Notes under the pieces: model-generated | Databases searched by the model: none | Told to the model about the DNA's origin: nothing | Seen by the model: only the letters and a program-made list of their open reading frames with translations | Assembly (NCBI GenBank): GCA_963070105.1 | Contig: OY718803.1 | Span: 7,669,823 to 7,733,822 of the forward strand | Length of the DNA stretch: 64,000 bases | Direction: 5' to 3' | Source of the DNA: Litomosoides sigmodontis | Taxonomy: Eukaryota > Nematoda > Chromadorea > Rhabditida > Onchocercidae | Made by a program: the position numbers and the translations under genes | Part shown: positions 53,313 to 64,000 of the stretch, piece by piece | How positions within the stretch are numbered: the stretch's first letter is position 1 | Layout: each line of letters begins with the position of its first letter

Positions 53313-56300
53313 TTTGTGCACATTTTCTGTCCGAAATATAATTGCTAGAAAATTTCATCAAGAAATTCTGGAGCACTTACTTACTTACAATAATCCCTTT
53401 CGAAGTTCAACAAATTTCGAATTTATTAAAATTTCTTTTAGCGAAAATTTAAATACAAAATTAAAAAAAAAAAAACAAACTCAAACAAAAATGCATTTTG
53501 CATTATTTGTTCATCCACGCACACGTATGCACGCACGCATATGCATAATAAACAGATATGTTTACATGAATACTTCTGCGGGCAACTTAATATTAACACA
53601 TAAAATTCCAAATTCATAAAATTTGAATTTTTCAGAGAGTGCAAGTACCAGCAGTGAGAGATACTTTAATGCTACTGCGATCATGGCAATACTTTGCGAT
53701 AAGTAATTGAGTTGTTATTATGGCGAAAGCTGTAATATCACCGGTAACGTCAAGTACACTTCGTACTGCCTAATTAGCGACTGACTAGGCCTAGCATATT
53801 AAGCCAGTCACATCGCGTGAATTATTTTTCAGTCACAAACAAACAATGTCTTAATTATAGGTATGTCGCAGTGCGTTGAATTAATATTATAACTATTAAC
53901 AGCAAGTGAGATTGGCATGCTACACGTGGCTGAAATTAATTTAAGTACAATTGGTTTGCAGCTTATTGGTAGCCAAATTATTACATCAATTACTACTACC
54001 ACTAACAGCCAATCGTTTAAAATAATAATAATTATTATCATTATTATTTATCATTGTGATAATAACCATCATAACTATTCATGATAACTGTAATTTATGT
54101 AATAATAATAATTATTATTATTAGTCATTACTACTTAATAATAATGAGGTGTTCATTTCTAGGAAAGAAAATTTATGAGAAATATTTTATGTGCTCTTAT
54201 CGGCAAAGACCTAACAACAGAGCTTGCATTAGATGAAACCCTCGCTTTGGCAATTTCCCTACTAAACATCGAAGAAAATGCAAAGGAGAAATCATATGAA
54301 TTATTTAAAAGTTTCTATTAAAATGTCTTCAGCAAACTTACTGCGTTCGGTTCACTCTAAACTGTCTAATTGAATTTTCTTTTTTTTTTTTTTAAAAAAA
54401 TTGTAAATTGACTGCAACAATAGCATATCATACAATTAATGCTCTTCAATGTTTGTTGCAGTTTGACAGGTTTAGCTTTCGTACTTTTTACTATCAAATG
54501 CTTTTCATTGTTACCAAAAAGTCGGTGGTATGAAAGAACTTTGCAACAACAACAATAATGGATTTGTTGATATCATTTTTCTCTCTCTCTCCTCTCCCTC
54601 TCCCTACCTCTCTCTCTTTGTCTTAGATCAGTTAATCGAATTCGAAAAAGAAAAAAAAAGGAAGGGAAATAATGAAATTGTGTTTGACACTAATGTTTGA
54701 CTAACTGTCATTTAATTTAATATCATTTAAAATAATTGAATTTTTTTCTTCCTTTTTTTCACAATGATATTATTTGAAGTAAATTGAAAAAAAAACTTAA
54801 GTGAAAAAACAAAAGGAAAAAAAAGGTATTAAAGTGATGAAATGCATTCATTGATTCCAATAATTGTTGATATATCTGATTGAAATTAGCAGAGCGCATC
54901 TAGTACGACAACAGTGTGGGTGAGACTTTTGGAAGGAATATGCAAATCAGAAATTCACTTCTTACCGCAAGCGCTAAAGACCATACATGCGCAAATAGTC
55001 AGCGATCATTTCCAATCATTATAGTCACAAGTCCGACTAATCGAGCACAATTAAGGTGAAAATAGCAGAAGAGAAGATAGAAACGCGCAATTAATTTGAT
55101 TTGTATTTAAAAATGTATTTTGTAAATTATTTCAAAATATTTCCTACAAACGTTGATTGAGATGTACCGTAACTGCTTTCTGCGACACAATTAAAAAGTG
55201 TTGGATTTTTGAGGAATTGAAGAAGAGAACAGTAAAAAAATCTAGCAATTTTTGTTAATAACAATAATAATTAATTAATAAATAATAGTTAATAATAATA
55301 ATAATTTTATTGTCTACTCGTTTTCTTTTTTACTTAATTGCTATTAGTTAATTAGTAGTGTGTGTCGGAAAAAAAGTGGTGAATTTCTTTTCCTTTCTTC
55401 CTTTTCTTTGATGCTATCCGTGGAAGAGAAAAATTGAAATATGTAATTTGACTTATTAAATTGTTCTTTAATGATTCAGGTGCTTTAGTGTCATTCAATT
55501 TCACTGCACTAAGTGAAAATGCTAACTCTAAACCACTGAAGCAACTCTCTTTCCCCTCGCTGTATTTCACAACTTCCCATTTGTTGACCTTTGCAAAATA
55601 AAAAAATAAAATTTCTTCATTCGATTGAAAATTACATACTTTTCCAGTTTTCAACATCTATTTACTTTCATCATTACTTTACTGTTATCTTCAAACTTCT
55701 CAATTACGGCGACATCTTATCAACCAGCCGATTAAACGTTGCAGGAAATAATCGCTCAAAGCTACTCATTTTATTAATTAGCCCTAAAATGAAAATTCAC
55801 CTAAACTCATCTCATCCGCTTTCTCACATTATCCGAATCGATCGTTGCAATCCCAAGAAAAAAGAGCTGAACTTGTTTCACCTTGCCATCTAAATCCATC
55901 ACGATTTAGTGTGCTGGATGATAACTTCCAGAAAATTTCTTCTTTTCCCGAATTCGTCAAAGATCACCTTTGATTCAGGTAATTTGCGCTCGCTTCATTG
56001 AAATGAACTTTCCCGCAAGCAAATTTAAAGGAAAGCAATATCATACGTTGAAGATATAATTTTGCTTATGACTTCTCTTTCATCTGTTAAATCAGGCAGG
56101 AGGTGAAAGACTGAAACGAATCGAACTGAGAAGTTTGAGAATAGGACTCTTAGTTAGGAAGTAAATAAAATTAAATCAGAAAGCCTAAATATTGGAAAAT
56201 AAAATCTTCGGACTGTGACAAGCTATTTTCACTTAACTTTTAATTATCAAAAATGGCGTACTTCAAAACTTTGAGGAAAATATTAAAATACGAAATACGT

Positions 56301-56962
56301 GGGAAAGTGAAACAGAATTTATTAGTAATTGTGTGAACGCGATAAGTGGAAAATGTTAATCAATGAAGTTGGAAAATCTGTTCCAGTAGATTTAAATGCA
56401 TCAAAAAGAATCAACAACGAGGGGGGCAAGAGAGTGGGAAGGAGAGAGGGAGGAAATAGATGACAGTTTTAATTTCTTGAAGATTATTATGAGATCTCCT
56501 AGAGCAAAGCTATAAAAGCAAGAAAGGTAATTGAATTTCAATCCTATCAGTGATGTGATTTGCGCAATTATCCCATCATCTGCATTTGTTTATTAGGAAC
56601 TAATCAAAACGTACTACACGCTAAAATCAATCAGTAGCAATATTAATGAAATTAAGCTGAGGAAGATGAAAGGAGAAGAGATGTTTCGTCGTAATTAATT
56701 AATTATTACCATTTAAAGGTAATTTCATCCAATACTTCTTTAGTTTTAGCAAGCAGCAGTACAGCGAATTATCACTTTCTCTACTTCCCCATCCATCAGT
56801 TCAGGGAACTCGCTTTTGCAGAATGTGATAAGAGTGATAAGCAACAACAGACTTCTAATATCTGAGCTTCAGAAGTGAATTATCAGTGAACTGAAATGAT
56901 ATGATAAACGAATATTTTCAGTATTACAGTTTACCTAGGCAAGCATTAAATTCTATGATTTA

Positions 56963-57008
56963 AATTAATATATAATTAATATATAATTAATATATAATTA
57001 ATATATAA
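56963..57008. repeat. tandem array of an 11-bp AT-only unit
   Basis: About four copies of AATTAATATAT, immediately 5' of a perfect hairpin. Confidence 0.85.
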
Positions 57009-57009
57009 T

Positions 57010-57050
57010 ATTTAATATTCAATCCTAAATTCTAGGATTGAATATTAAAT
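57010..57050. repeat. perfect 18-bp inverted repeat with 5-nt loop
   Basis: Arms ATTTAATATTCAATCCTA (57010-57027) and TAGGATTGAATATTAAAT (57033-57050) are exact reverse complements around the loop AATTC. It could extrude as a cruciform or fold in RNA. The stem is too short for a typical microRNA precursor. Confidence 0.95.
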
Positions 57051-60000
57051 TGAAGATGGATGAAGAATAAAAGGTATTCACAGTCAATCTTATGAATTTC
57101 AAATATTAAAAAATGCTCCCTTCCTTTCTTCGTCTGAAATATTTATGGATCTTACGGCGCCACAAGTTTTACGCTTCTAAAAGTAATTCCAAAAGAGAAG
57201 GATTTGATATCTATAAGACATTTAGTAAGCAAATTTGCACTTATATCATTCAATCACATTAATTAAGCAAAATTTAATTGAAATTTAATATTCTACCTGA
57301 AAGCATACCAAAAAAAAGAGCAAAAAAATTCGTTCATATCAATTTGATTTAGTTCATTTATAGCATTGTAAGATTACATTAAATTGAAGATGTTAAATTA
57401 TATTAAATTTAAAAAAATATATTAAATTGAAAAATTATATTAAATTAAAGAATTTTCGAAATTGCTTTCATAAAATTTGGATAATAATAGTAAATTGTAT
57501 AGGCGTAAAGAAATGAATTATTTTTTTTGCCTTTCCTCAGAAATCTCTTTGTAAGGGAATCTGAGAGATTTGAAGGAGTGCGAAGAGATTCGACTACCTC
57601 GATGAAATACGCTTTGAAGAACATTAGCTGTTCCTCAGAGCACGGTTGCTGGAAGAGGTGACGTTAGTTGACGCGGAATTTCCCTTCTCCTTCCTCTTCT
57701 AAATGTGGAGGAAATGAAATGGGATGATAAGCCTGTTAAATCTATTGAAAATTGCAAGACAAAATTGAAATTTAGTAAAATGCGGAAAATACAAATCAAA
57801 AAATCACACGGCTCTTTTTTTCTATCAAAATTTCTCAAAAATTTTCATTAATCAATTTCTAGCAATAAAATTACTTTTTGTGGCATTTCATATTCGAATA
57901 TCACACACGTGAAGGATTAGTTGAAATATGAATAATATTTTTGAAAAGAAAAATAGTTCTCTAATTTCTTAAACATCAATGTACCTTTCTTTCTCAAACA
58001 TTTCCCATTTTCACGGTCTAATTAAACTTATTCATTTATTGTTTCCAAAGATGTGATCGCTGAAGTGCAAGCTAGCAGTGTGTGCGAGTGCAAAAGTTTG
58101 TGATTTTCAAAAAAAAGGAAAAAAAAGCTGAAAATGACGACAGCGAGTGACTTCTTGGAGTGTGAAAGCTGTCAGTGCGGAATGCTTGGAATAGTGAAAT
58201 ATGCTTGGATTGTATGAAGCGAGAAAATTTTCATTCTAATAAAATTGGCGGAAGAGAAAAGAAAGACAAATAGCTGCAAGGCAGCTTCATGCATCCTAAA
58301 TTCGATATAATATTGAAAATGAAATGAATGCACAATTAATCAGTTCAACGTCCACTTCGTCAATTCAGTTTCACTGAGTTGTAAAAGTAATATTCCGATT
58401 TAACTACAATTACAAAGGTTTTAATTAGTTTAATTAACCAACCGCTAAGTTCGTTTTTCCTATTTTACAGCACCAGCTAATTTGCGTTTAATTTGCTGCT
58501 AAAATAGAGAAGAGAAAGTTTGCTTGACAGATGTTTAGGAAAAGTTTGAAAATTTGGTTGTTCATTGGTTTTGGATGTTAGCTAGGCTTTTAATCGCCGA
58601 AACACCACTCAGGTGTTGGTTGTAAAACTGGTCATAAATATTTATTTGAGCTTGGAAATTCTGCTTCGTCACTGTTTTTTGTTTTTTTGCTGGAAATTAG
58701 ACGCTTAGGCTAGCTGTCACTAAGCCTAAGCCTAAAATGATAACAAATAAGAATGGAAAAGATTCATTCATCACGCCTAAGTCTTCCCTTTCAAGTAATT
58801 AAGCTCGGAATAAACGAAGGAAGAAACTGATAGGGAAGGAAATTAATACCAATAAAATTTGAATACTTGAAAGGTTTCTTTATCATTTCCGATAACACAC
58901 AGAGTGATGACAACGACTGCTGGAAGGATTCTGGAAAGTATTGAAAAACGAGGTTTAGAAAATGCACAGTGATTAGGCAGAGATGAATATCGGTGGAAAA
59001 AGTGTAACTCATCACAAGAAAGAGAGAGAAAGGAGTGCAGGGCAAAGAGAGAGAGAGAGAGAGTGAGATCGGATTGAATGAGTAAGTCAACATTTTGTGA
59101 ATTGTCGCACACATCCAGATAGATAACACTGTCTTGTTAGTCTAATCCATTTTAGAGGTATACTCAGTTGCAATTAAATGTATAAATTAGCTTCATTTCA
59201 GGCCTTTTGTTAGGTCATCAATTGGTTATTTCAACTATGAAGTGAATTTCACTAATAAATTGCTATCCAATTCCCTCTGATCACCCTCTTCTCCTTCTCC
59301 CCTCCGATTCGCTAGGTTAAAACCAAGCGACGATACTAATAATTTAGGTTTTTTTAACTTTTTAATAAATTTCTAAAGACGAATTTGTCTAGCATTATCA
59401 ATGAGTTACAAAGTTGAAAAAAGAATGAAAAGGGAAAAATAAGATTGGAAAGGGTAAGAGGGAGAAAGAGGGCGAGGTGATCATTTGCAAATTATTAATA
59501 TCGAAGCAAATGATTGTAACTCCCTTTTATCCTTTCGTCCTTCATCAAAAGTAATTAAATTGAATTTCACTAAACTAAAAATTTCTTCATTTTTAATTAA
59601 AAATATTAAAGCGATAAGCATTAGTGAACGATCCGACTTATTGTGATTCTAATCAAATTTCCATTTATATATTACGAATTTTAATTTCAGTATTACGTAA
59701 AAACACTACTCGAAAGGAACTACGACCGTATTGGGTGCTACTAGTGCTGGTTATTTTGAAAATACTGTTTTCTTTGAAGTACTGAATTGTAGTGATTGTT
59801 ATCGTGATGATAGTGGAGGGAATCAATTAATATCACATAAATTAATACATACTTCTCAGGACGTTGCCCTTTGAAATTACTGTTTAGGGGAGACCTGGAT
59901 GTGATTCTCGCAATTCGAATACTTAATGTTTGATTGAGTATTTAATCGTTTGCCAGTGCTTCCAGTTAGCTGTCTAAATTAACCTTTTATTAATTTCAAT

Positions 60001-60232
60001 TTGGAAGTGAAATATTGGGGTTCAGTTAGAAGGGTAGAACGAATACCAGCAGTAGAAGTAGTAGTAATTAGTTCAGATAGTACCACAATGGACCCAGCAA
60101 ATGCTCAAGTTCACTTCGTGAAATAAGTCCGGAAATGTTGGCAACATTAGGCACTTATCCATCCCTCAATGTAGTCCACTGTAAGAACTGAGACGATGAG
60201 GAAGACAAAAGCCTGTCTGTACCAGCAGCATT

Positions 60233-60262
60233 TATGAATACGTATGAATACGTATGAATACG
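60233..60262. repeat. three tandem copies of TATGAATACG
   Basis: Three exact 10-bp units in a row with no flanking similarity; function unknown. Confidence 0.95.
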
Positions 60263-61597
60263 TGACGAGTGTTACGGGAGAGTTTTAAAAAACGCCAAAT
60301 ATGCTTTAGCATTTGATGCTAATAAAAAATTTTGCAAAGCTTTATCACATCATTTCGTGGCTCTTGCACCTTCCCGCAGTTTTAAGTCGCACTAATCTAG
60401 TTCCGAGCAGGAAGGTCGTGCCTCAGTTTTTTGATTTCAAGTGAAAACACTTAGAATCCACTTCTCCCTCTCCCTCTTTCACCTCCTACACTTTCCGTTG
60501 TAATTTATTCTCAAAGAATGCAATTTAAAATCTGTTTATTTTCTTCTTTCATTAGATGATGGATGATAATCCACTCGATCTTCTGAGTGAAGAATCTTCC
60601 ACCAACCTATCTTTCTCCTCCCTTTAGCTTTCTTTTTCTTCTCTCTTTTGCATTCCACTCCATTAGGCTGCTTGTAGATAGAAAATAAAGAAGAGGTCCG
60701 AGTTCAGTTAGACTGAAATTTCAAATACTGGAAATTAATCCGCTTCAAAACGGCATTACTGCGACTTCAAGTGTTTGCTTTCCGCTGAATGAGATGCATC
60801 TTCTGTAGCCGTCGAGTTGTTGAGCAGCTAACTTCCAAAACAAAAAAAGACTTTCAGTCTTGTCTGCGAAGACGTTCAACGTCACACGCACATACATTGC
60901 CTATTGATGACGTAAAATGACTTCCAAGAAAGTAAAACATTTATTGAGGGATTGAGCAAACACTGATTGAGTGGATTGCAAGTGGAGAGACAAAATGACG
61001 ATTTCAACTTTTCCTCCAGCACTTCTAACTTCTACTCTTTATCTTCAATGAGCTGTAAGAATATTATGAAGGAGGAGACATCTCGAGTATGCTACGTATC
61101 CATTGCTTTCCGAATTTTTATTATGTATAATACATTGTAAATTTGAAAGTATACCACGTAAGTCACGCGGAAAATTATACACACGCATTAAACAAAACAT
61201 ATCCCTGAGGCATCAAGCAATCCGCTGTTATTTCATTGAATTACTGCATTTTTCCGCTCCTCTACGTCGACAAACTCTCAAAGCGATTATTTGTGGTGAA
61301 ATGCTGACGCGGTTATGGAAGGTTTTGAGGGATGACGTAACAAGGCGAGTGGAGGACGTGGGAGTCACGACGGTGGAGGATTGAGGGGTGGGGAAAGTAT
61401 TCTTGTCGAAAAAAGGAATCATAGCTGTGACTGCCGTAGAAAAAGATTTTTCGACGACTATAGTTTTTTTTTGTTAGAAATGCATTTGTCGATTTATTCC
61501 CTACAAATGCAGCTGCTTTTTCCTACGTCTCTGAGGTAAAAGGAGGTGGATTTAAGGAAGTTATCAATTTACGCAAAATTACAGGTTAGCAAATACA

Positions 61598-63955
61598 ATG
61601 GCACAATCGAAATGTACGGATGACGCATTGGAGATGGATCTTACGGTGCAGCAAGGCGTTGTCACGAATTTTAAAAATAGCCTATCAGATTCTCATGTAA
61701 GTTGCATTTTTTTTCATGTTTTATAAATGGAGTAAATGTTTGAAAGGTATGTATTTGGCCATTATTAACTCTTCACTAGAGATGAGACATATTTTACCAC
61801 GAGTTAAGTCTAATAATTTTATCGTTTACATGTAGATTTAGATAGGTAGTGCTTCTTCATCTGTAAAGAGTCGAGGCGATGTGAGAAAGCAAACAAAATT
61901 GGGCATTGAAGTATCGAAAGAAGATAACTACTGCGAGTGGTATGTCCAGGTTAGTTTCTTTTTTCCCTATCACTTTTCAGTTGGCCTAGGCAAACGTTCG
62001 ATCCTTATTTTGTTGTATTTCAAAATAATGTGTTTAAGCCCACGGTTTAGATACTTTTTTGTGGGTTAGTTTGCTCAACCTGTGCTAACTAGGTGTTGTG
62101 TTAGTATTCGTGTATGATTGTTGCTTAGAGTATTGTCAGTTATATATTATTCAAAAAGCAAATGTTACTCTGATTAAAGTAACTAACAACTACTCCCACT
62201 ATTGCTTATATTCCTGAAATGATAATCTAAGCCATTTCTTTTAACATGAATGATAATCCGACTTGTCATTTAACATGAACAGAGCAGAATAAACTTTTGG
62301 GAACATGAGAATATTTTGATAGGAATATCTTTTATCGATGTAAGGGAGGGATCGAATTGATGCCATAACTTCAAAATCCATCTATAATGTGAACATGTCA
62401 ATAACTGTTAGGATGTTAATAACATTGAAATATATAGCAAAGAATCGGCTTACTAATAAGTTGATTCCTAGCTTACATTTATATTTTTAGGTTATAACGA
62501 AAGCCGAAATGGTAGAATATTATGACATTTCTGGCTGTTATGTTCTGCGACCATGGTCATATGCTATTTGGGAATTTATCCAGGAATGGTTCGACGAAGA
62601 AATTAAGAAACTGGGTGTAAAAAACTGCTACTTTCCATTGTTCGTTTCGCAAAGCGCTTTGGAGAGAGAGAAGACCCACATCGGCGATTTTGCTCCAGAG
62701 GTGTTCATTTGAAAGCTATTTGCTACAAGTGTGATGTATTTTCAAGTGTTAATATATCTCGATGCATTATACTGCAGGTTGCTTGGGTAACGCGATCAGG
62801 GCAGTCGGACTTATCTGAACCTATTGCGATTCGTCCTACTAGCGAAACAGTGATGTATCCTAGTTATGCGAAATGGGTGCAGTCGCATCGAGATCTTCCA
62901 ATTAAGCTGAATCAGTGGTGTAATGTTGTCGTAAGTTTCGTAATGGCATTGTATGAGAGATAAAAATTATGGTTTTCAAAACTTATGTTGTGATTTTATT
63001 GATTCACGGAGAATGACATTGATTGTTGTAGCGTTGGGAATTCAAACATCCAACACCATTCTTGAGGACCCGTGAATTCTTGTGGCAAGAAGGTCATACT
63101 GCATTCCAAACTAAAACTGAGGCAGAAGACGAAGTATTTAAAATCCTTGATTTATACAGCCAAGTATACACCGATTTATTGGCTATTCCAGTTATTAAAG
63201 GGCGGAAAACTGAGAAAGAAAAGTTCGCTGGCGGAGATTTTACAACTACCGTTGAAGCATATGTGCCTATCAATGGTCGTGGGATACAGGTTACTGGATT
63301 GTTCTCCTTGCTTAATGCTGTGTAACAAGTAACAATTCTTCACTGTTTGCTTTTGATTGAAATAAAAATAGTCCAAAGAAGGAAAAAGCAATCTGGGTTG
63401 CTTACTTCTTTTATCTTTTTGTGATTTTTATGAAAGCTGTTCGCTATTTTAGGGTGCTACATCGCATCATTTAGGACAGAATTTCTCAAAGATGTTCAAC
63501 ATATCGTTCGAGGACCCAAACGGTGGTGGACGAGTCCATGCATGGCAGAACAGTTGGGGTTTGTCAACCAGAACAATTGGTGCTCTAGTAATGATACACG
63601 GTGATAATTCTGGTCTTGTACTTCCACCCAGAGTAGCTGCTATACAGGTGCGTCTTACTGGGAATAGCTTTAACAGAAAGAAAATCTTTCGTCTTTGTAA
63701 TAGTTAAATCTGCATTCCTAGTTTTTGTAGGTGATTGTTATTCCCGTGGGAATTACCGCTCAAACAAAGGACGAACAAAAAACACTTCTGATTGAAAAAG
63801 CGAAGGAAATCAGTGATGTATTAGTGGACGTAGGTGTACGGGCTGAGCTTGATGTACGGGATAATATATCGCCTGGATGGAAATTTAACCATTGGGAATT
63901 GAAAGGTGTTCCTGTAAGGATCGAGATTGGTCCGAAAGACTTGGCTAGAGGAGAG
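61598..63955 (+). CDS. pars-1: cytosolic prolyl-tRNA synthetase, 5' part (runs off the window)
   Basis: Seven exons join in phase: 61598-61696, 61842-61949, 62491-62700, 62778-62930, 63032-63289, 63453-63647 and 63731-63955, giving the first 416 residues. A GTAAAT donor at 63956 shows the gene continues past the window. After a short unique N-terminus come [19 protein letters not shown] and [20 protein letters not shown], then [20 protein letters not shown], the class II motif 2 region [16 protein letters not shown] and [17 protein letters not shown]. These match the ProRS half of human EPRS and the eukaryote-type ProRS, not the bacterial type. The enzyme charges tRNA-Pro with proline in the cytosol. 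No GluRS or WHEP domain precedes it, so this is a stand-alone ProRS. An AG before the ATG (ACAG at 61581-61584) may be an acceptor for a 5' UTR exon or spliced leader. Confidence 0.95.
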
Positions 63956-64000
63956 GTAAATCGAAATGTTATTTATCACTTCCTTTTTATTACGACTTGC

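Larger units (their letters stand above)
53313..61597. other. 8 kb gene-free region
   Basis: No phase-compatible exons were found on either strand. It holds AT-rich palindromic AAT/ATT runs (54101-54122), AAT runs near 55275-55302, an 11-bp tandem array with a strong hairpin (56963-57050), CT/GA-rich tracts (54582-54620, 59045-59062) and a 10-bp triplicate (60233-60262). The 93-codon frame at 61103-61384 has no recognisable domain or splice partners. Confidence 0.45.

Noticed and set aside
61103..61384. 93-codon plus-strand frame as a small gene
   Set aside because: No recognisable domain, no splice context and biased composition; length is within chance for this sequence.

Overview
The window is eukaryotic nuclear DNA from a nematode, most likely a spirurid or filarial-type worm; the exact taxon is an inference. 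It is AT-rich and full of simple repeats. Genes are split into small exons by GT-AG introns with TTTCAG-type acceptors. A 5S rRNA-like sequence carries a core block I recall as matching the nematode 5S gene. The protein families are those of a metazoan worm. There is no prokaryotic, viral or CRISPR content.

Layout. 1-3.4 kb is non-coding apart from a 5S-like sequence on the minus strand (1430-1534). 3.4-4.7 kb holds a small multi-pass membrane protein (+). 4.7-11.9 kb is gene-free, with a repeat-like block near 5.3-5.75 kb. 11.9-14.55 kb is an 8-exon F-box protein (+). 15.4-17.9 kb is an 8-exon paraoxonase-family gene (+) whose catalytic and most calcium-binding residues are replaced, as in a MEC-6-like chaperone. 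18.9-23.6 kb is a 13-exon C2H2 zinc-finger transcription factor of the Klumpfuss/EGR type (-). 24.6-25.4 kb is a small unidentified gene (-). 25.6-26.8 kb is a giant AAT microsatellite. 26.8-35.9 kb is a roughly 9 kb gene-free stretch.

The right half is gene-dense: LZIC (-, 35.95-37.34 kb), a MATH-BTB (SPOP-like) CUL3 adaptor (+, 38.7-41.5 kb), the TDP-43 ortholog tdp-1 (-, 42.1-44.5 kb), a NICE-3/C1orf43 family membrane protein (+, 45.6-47.9 kb), a bestrophin chloride channel (-, 48.8-50.9 kb) and a Ras-like GTPase with a CAAX box (-, 52.0-53.3 kb). After another roughly 8 kb gene-free stretch, the 5' part of cytosolic prolyl-tRNA synthetase (+, from 61.6 kb) runs off the end of the window.

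Nearly all gene models were assembled by hand by joining exons whose splice phases agree, so internal boundaries are well supported; UTRs and trans-splice sites are not. The genes do not form an operon or one pathway: the content is ordinary chromosome housekeeping, regulatory and neuronal genes. The most notable signals are the inactive-looking paraoxonase, the about 1.06 kb near-pure AAT tract, the dispersed 5S copy, two orphan genes (membrane protein and the 24.6 kb gene), a perfect 18-bp hairpin at 57.0 kb and recurrent GTTC-type splice donors.
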